DNA from: Thermoleophilaceae bacterium
GTDB taxonomy: Bacteria > Actinomycetota > Thermoleophilia > Solirubrobacterales > JACPNS01
Direction of reading: 5' to 3'
Length of the DNA: 8,775 nucleotides
NCBI GenBank assembly: GCA_016463365.1
Contig: JAEMRJ010000098.1
Location: forward strand, 1 to 8,775
The notes under the pieces are model-generated. The model did no database searches. It was given only the letters and a program-made list of their open reading frames with translations, and was not told the origin of the DNA. The position numbers and the translations under genes were made by a program. How positions within the stretch are numbered: the first letter of the stretch is position 1; every line of letters begins with the position of its first letter. This document shows positions 7,278 through 8,775 of the stretch, piece after piece.

Positions 7278-8453
7278 GTGACCGACCCAGCACAGCTTGC
7301 AGCGCAGCTAGAGCGCAATGCCGTCGACGCTCTTCCGGCCGGCGCGCTCGAGGCGAAGCTGAAGTCAGCGGCAGAGGCCGGTCGCCCGCTGCGCGTGAAA
7401 CTGGGGATCGATCCCACTGCGCCGGACATTCACCTGGGCCACACTGTGGTGCTGACCAAGCTGCGCGAATTCCAGGACGCAGGACACACGGTGGTGCTGA
7501 TTCTTGGCGATTACACGGCGCGTGTCGGAGACCCGAGCGGTCGCTCGAAGACGCGACCCGAGCTCTCCCCGGAAGAAATTGACGCCAACGCCGAGACGTT
7601 CCAGGAGCAGGCCTTCAAAGTGCTCGACGCCGACCGCGTAGAGGTTCGCCGCAACTCCGAGTGGCTCGACATGTCGATGATGGATCTGTTCAAGTTGATG
7701 CGTATCCCGACGGTCGCCCAGCTGCTCGAGCGCGAGGACTTCTCCAATCGCTACTCAGAAGGCACGCCGATCGCGCTGCTGGAGCTGCTCTACCCGGTGC
7801 TTCAGGCCTACGACTCGGTCGCGGTCAAGGCAGATCTCGAGCTCGGCGGCACCGACCAGAAATTCAACCTCCTGCTTGGACGAGACTTCCAGAACGCTCA
7901 CGGCATGGCACAGCAGGCCGTTCTGACCATGCCGATCCTGCCTGGAACTGACGGTGTTCGCCGTATGGGCAAGTCGCTCGGCAATCACATAGGCGTCACA
8001 GAGCCGCCTGCGGAGATCTTCGGGAAGGTCATGTCGATCCCGGATGAGGTGATGGGGCAGTACTACGACCTGCTGCTCGGAGCCGAGCCGGAATCCGCGC
8101 TCCCGCCGGTTCAGCAGAAGCGCGCACTGGCGCGCGCGATCGTCGCCCGCTTCCACTCGGCTGACGAGGCCGAGGCCGCAGAAGCCCACTTCGACCGATT
8201 GTTCAAGAGTCACGACGTCCCAGACGATCTCGAGGACTTCGAATTCGCCGCAGATGCCGGGGAGATCCATGTCCCGGGCCTGCTTGCAGAAGCCTTCGGG
8301 ATGTCCCGATCGGAATCGCGCCGGCTGATCGAACAGGGCGGTGTGAGCCTCGACGGCCAGACCATCTCCGCGCTCGATCTGCCTGCGACCGAGCTCGAGG
8401 GTAGGGTCTTGAAGGTCGGAAAACGCCGCTTCAAGCGCCTTCACGCAACTTAA
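7278..8453 (+). CDS. tyrS: Tyrosyl-tRNA synthetase
   Basis: Charges tRNA-Tyr with tyrosine in two ATP-dependent steps; cytosolic homodimer, class Ic. The 391 residues open with a Rossmann-fold catalytic domain: KLGIDPTAPDIHLGH (the HIGH motif is HLGH, 52-55), then LGDYTARVGDPSGRSKTR, YPVLQAYDSVAVKADLELGGTDQKFN (tyrosine and adenylate pocket) and the KMSKS loop as RMGKS (229-233). The last 60 residues, from about 330, are an S4 RNA-binding domain (GLLAEAFGMSRSESRRLIEQGGV). Length and the GTDQKFN segment match the TyrZ/TyrRS-2 subgroup. Start choice is forced: TAA at 7266-7268 is in frame upstream and GTG 7278 is the first start codon after it. No Shine-Dalgarno sequence precedes it, and a -10-like TAACAT ends six bases upstream, so the mRNA may be leaderless. 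Lys232, the second lysine of the loop, is kept. Confidence 0.96.
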   Translation: MTDPAQLAAQLERNAVDALPAGALEAKLKSAAEAGRPLRVKLGIDPTAPDIHLGHTVVLTKLREFQDAGHTVVLILGDYTARVGDPSGRSKTRPELSPEEIDANAETFQEQAFKVLDADRVEVRRNSEWLDMSMMDLFKLMRIPTVAQLLEREDFSNRYSEGTPIALLELLYPVLQAYDSVAVKADLELGGTDQKFNLLLGRDFQNAHGMAQQAVLTMPILPGTDGVRRMGKSLGNHIGVTEPPAEIFGKVMSIPDEVMGQYYDLLLGAEPESALPPVQQKRALARAIVARFHSADEAEAAEAHFDRLFKSHDVPDDLEDFEFAADAGEIHVPGLLAEAFGMSRSESRRLIEQGGVSLDGQTISALDLPATELEGRVLKVGKRRFKRLHAT

Positions 8454-8470
8454 ATCGCAGAATCGCTCGG

Positions 8471-8525
8471 GCCTGACGCAATCGTCGCCTGACCTGTGCT
8501 ACCTTGATCAAGCCGGAAACAGGTC
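8471..8525 (+). promoter_or_regulatory. Repeat-rich, promoter-like region after tyrS
   Basis: GCCTGAC occurs twice, at 8471-8477 and 8487-8493. GACCTGT (8491-8497) and ACAGGTC (8519-8525) are a perfect 7-bp inverted repeat enclosing a perfect 10-bp palindrome, CTTGATCAAG (8503-8512). TG-C-TACCTT (8497-8505) resembles an extended -10 element; CTGACG (8473-8478) is a poor -35 at 21 bases spacing. It could drive the downstream terminated transcript or the rRNA operon, or bind a regulator. The repeats are seen directly; promoter activity is inferred. Confidence 0.4.
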
Positions 8526-8632
8526 CATTAGTGACGCTTCTTTCTGACATCAGGACAGACCCCCAGGCGTAAGAGCCTCAAATTCTTGCGTGCAGTACCG
8601 GGGCCTCTCCGTCTAGAAGAGGCTTTTCTTTT
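8512..8632 (+). ncRNA. Candidate small RNA or attenuated leader between tyrS and the rRNA leader
   Basis: A transcript starting about 7 bases after the extended -10 at 8500-8505 and ending at the T-tract at 8632 would be about 120 bases. It would hold a short hairpin AGGC/GCCT (8565-8568, 8575-8578) and end in the terminator at 8603-8632. I do not recognise it as a known RNA family. It also contains a 13-codon GTG frame, 8531-8572 including the stop, reading MTLLSDIRTDPQA with AGG 7 bases upstream (8521-8523), so a leader-peptide attenuator for the rRNA operon is an alternative. A plain 3' UTR of tyrS is a third possibility. Confidence is low because the promoter is weak and no homologue was checked. 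Confidence 0.25.
8603..8632 (+). terminator. Intrinsic (Rho-independent) terminator
   Basis: GCCTCT (8603-8608) pairs perfectly with AGAGGC (8618-8623) around a 9-base loop, and the stem can extend outward by G-U pairs. It is followed at once by TTTTCTTTT (8624-8632), the classical U-tract. It would stop tyrS transcription, or an independent short transcript, just before the rRNA operon leader. Confidence 0.8.
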
Positions 8633-8775
8633 GCCCGTTTCCAGCGGTTGACTCTCTTGAGAGCGACTGCCACGGTCCTTGAAAACTCAACAGCGTGAAC
8701 GATGAATGGTTATCACAACTATTTGTCGGTCCAGATTTGTCTATTCGACCCGTCCCCAGCCGGGGCGGTTCGATT
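8633..8775 (+). promoter_or_regulatory. rRNA operon promoter/leader region with boxA-like element
   Basis: TCCTTGAAAACTCAACAG at 8676-8693 closely resembles the boxA-type segment in actinobacterial pre-rRNA leaders (the mycobacterial rrn leader has TTTGAGAACTCAATAG). This element recruits Nus factors so that RNA polymerase can pass structured, untranslated rRNA. TTGACT (8648-8653) is a good -35 hexamer, but the bases 17 downstream (CACGGT) are a poor -10. ATTTGTC is repeated at 8721-8727 and 8735-8741. No 16S sequence such as AGAGTTTGATC is present, so the rRNA gene itself should begin beyond 8775. Confidence 0.7.
8745..8773 (+). other. Long hairpin in the rRNA leader
   Basis: TCGA (8745-8748) and CCG (8750-8752) plus CCCC (8754-8757) pair with GGGG (8762-8765), CGG (8766-8768) and TCGA (8770-8773) around the tetraloop AGCC. 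One mismatch (8749/8769) and one bulged T (8753) interrupt 11 base pairs. In this place it is likely a folding or processing element of the pre-16S leader. The lack of a T-run before the window ends leaves a terminator unproven. Confidence 0.55.

Noticed and set aside
7755..8444. 229-codon minus-strand open frame inside tyrS
   Set aside because: No recognisable motif, and the opposite frame encodes a complete TyrRS with catalytic and S4 domains.
8633..8775. Partial 16S rRNA gene at the right edge
   Set aside because: The conserved 5' sequence of 16S rRNA is not present; only leader-type elements are seen.
1..8775. Mobile element, CRISPR array, defence or secondary-metabolite system
   Set aside because: No transposase, integrase, direct-repeat array or unusual gene cassette was found; all six clear genes are ordinary chromosomal genes of uniform codon use.

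Overview
The window is chromosomal DNA with high GC and a strong bias to G or C at third codon positions. It looks like an actinomycete-type (Actinomycetota) genome. The protein styles, the order citramalate synthase - DegT-type aminotransferase - ArgH, and tyrS lying just before an rRNA operon leader suggest the class Thermoleophilia (Solirubrobacterales-like). That placement is my inference from memory of such proteins and was not tested by a search.

Layout: 1-671 is the 3' part of ilvE (branched-chain aminotransferase). A 137-base gap follows with a GC-rich hairpin and a possible leader peptide. Then come cimA (809-2383, citramalate synthase), a DegT/DnrJ/EryC1-family PLP aminotransferase (2380-3516) and argH (3517-4875). 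All are on the plus strand and the last three are packed with overlapping or abutting start and stop codons. A class A penicillin-binding protein (4872-7100) is convergent on the minus strand and its stop codon interlocks with that of argH. A 177-base divergent gap separates it from tyrS (7278-8453, plus strand, GTG start, probably leaderless).

The last 322 bases (8454-8775) hold no convincing protein gene. They contain a cluster of inverted repeats, a promoter-like motif, a clear intrinsic terminator with a T-tract, and then an rRNA-type leader with a boxA-like antitermination element and a long hairpin. A 16S rRNA gene probably begins just beyond the right edge; none of it is in the window.

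How the genes work together: IlvE and CimA serve isoleucine synthesis. CimA makes citramalate, the threonine-independent route to 2-oxobutyrate, and IlvE carries out the final transamination. ArgH makes arginine. The aminotransferase between cimA and argH has no obvious assigned step. The rest is housekeeping: cell-wall polymerisation, tyrosyl-tRNA charging and ribosome synthesis. I see no mobile element, CRISPR array, defence system or tRNA gene. The items most worth a second look are the attenuator-like ilvE-cimA gap, the placement of the aminotransferase, and the possible small RNA or attenuator between tyrS and the rRNA leader.
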